DNA of 64,000 bases. Origin: Anaspis maculata (lineage: Eukaryota; Arthropoda; Insecta; Coleoptera; Scraptiidae). This document shows positions 63,287-64,000 of the stretch, in pieces. How positions within the stretch are numbered: the stretch's first letter is position 1; each line of letters opens with the position of its first letter. The stretch covers positions 31,400,877-31,464,876 of the forward strand of contig OX421968.1 in assembly GCA_949128115.1 (NCBI GenBank). The letters are read 5' to 3'. The notes beneath the pieces are model-generated. The model ran no database searches and was not told the DNA's origin. It saw only the letters and a program-made list of their open reading frames with translations. The translations under genes were made by a program, and so were the position numbers.

Positions 63287-64000
63287 GGGTGGCCCAACGA
63301 AAACAGAACAGAGGGGTTTTCAGACATTTCACCTTATTTTTCTTCAAAAAGCTCAGACAGGTCGATTTTTATATCAAGGGGGACATCTGAAACATATAGT
63401 GGCAAATTTCTATCTTTAGTCCCCTCGCCCCCACTTACCCTAACTTTGAAATCTCAAACGACAGCACCTACCATGCGAAACATTATATTGAAGAGAATTG
63501 AATTCTCTCTCTGAAAAAATATTTTCAAATCTTCTAACCCCACCCCCTTTCTCTCTAAAAATTCTCTGAGTGTCCCATTCAATATTCTGGACCCCTCAAT
63601 TCTCCCCAGTTTGATCAGCATCATCCTGAATAGCATTGAAGAAGAGAATTTTCCGTAGAAAAAGTGCTACCCCAATTCACCCCATTGCTCTCCCCGCCTC
63701 AACTTCAAAATTCAACAAAACGTTACCTATTTTGTGATACATCAAATTGAAGGAAATTGAATTTTCTTTCTGAAAACAATTTTTTTGAAATTTTCAACCT
63801 CTCCCTCAATAAATTGGAGATATTGAGGGACATATCTCCCTCACCCTTACCCACCACAACTTCAGAATTTTGAATGACACCATCTACTTTGCAATACATC
63901 AAATCAAAGAGAATTAAATAATCTTTCTGAAAAAAATATTTTCAAAATTTTTAACCCCACCCCCCATTTTCCGAAATTTCTCTGACTGTCCCATTTTATA
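63287..64000. mobile_element. CAGGGTG-ended foldback, left arm, runs off the window
   Basis: Starts CAGGGTGGCCCAACGAAAAC after TA (63285-63286) and continues with CGATTTTTATATCAAGGGGGACATC, then three tandem units (about 63470, 63710, 63880), each with a GATACATCAAATTGAA(G)AGAATTGAA-like block. It is the intact left end of the family represented at 17607-18520. Confidence 0.75.

Overview
The window looks like a repeat-rich stretch of an insect nuclear genome, and I see no single-copy host gene, operon, tRNA, rRNA or CRISPR array. Arthropod origin is suggested by BEL/Pao, Ty3/gypsy, Penelope-like, Jockey/CR1-like, Tc1/mariner and hAT-like elements, by tRNA-derived SINEs, and by AT-rich DNA with many GTACCTACCTAC-type tracts (about 11390-11440). 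A hemipteran is a reasonable guess, but that is inference only.

Left part (1-14 kb): a YqaJ-type recombinase fragment; two minus-strand tRNA-derived SINEs with perfect 13- and 12-bp target duplications; a decayed non-LTR reverse transcriptase ORF (about 4880-8345) split by a 2.9-kb element (5207-8123) with short inverted ends, an 8-bp target duplication and a 12-bp-unit minisatellite just inside each end; several palindromes; and two related copies of a tandem-structured repeat (8757-9790, 12955-13792).

Middle (14-27 kb): a gypsy protease fragment, a frameshifted minus-strand LINE (about 15.2-17.5 kb), a nested pair of inverted-repeat elements (19.9-21.3 kb), a hAT-like palindromic element holding a solo LTR (22096-23431), and an internally deleted Ty3/gypsy element keeping LTRs, primer-binding site, polypurine tract and a broken gag (24.3-26.5 kb).

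Core (27.3-53.0 kb): one large foldback host repeat serves as target for a nest of younger elements: a Tc1 element (itself split by a hAT MITE), a full-length two-ORF LINE (31664-36673), and a 16-kb unit of two head-to-head Penelope-like (PLE) copies bounded by a 12-bp duplication (36701-52735). One PLE arm carries an apparently intact Ty3/gypsy element (identical 214-bp LTRs); the other carries an apparently intact BEL/Pao element (about 860-bp LTRs). The left arm of the host repeat preserves the uninterrupted target sequence for the LINE and the PLE unit, so insertion order can be read: host foldback, then LINE and PLE dimer (their relative order is not resolved), then gypsy and BEL inside the PLEs. 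Both PLE 3' ends carry a hammerhead-ribozyme motif.

Right part (53-64 kb): another CAGGGTG-ended foldback, a repeated flank plus LTR fragment, a decayed and rearranged LINE (56.1-58.6 kb), a hAT-like foldback with arms of about 122-bp tandem repeats (59234-61003), a PHD-like zinc-finger ORF, a LINE 3' fragment, and the start of another CAGGGTG foldback that runs off the window.

Several apparent long ORFs open with TTG or GTG; for these I give the first ATG as the likelier eukaryotic start.
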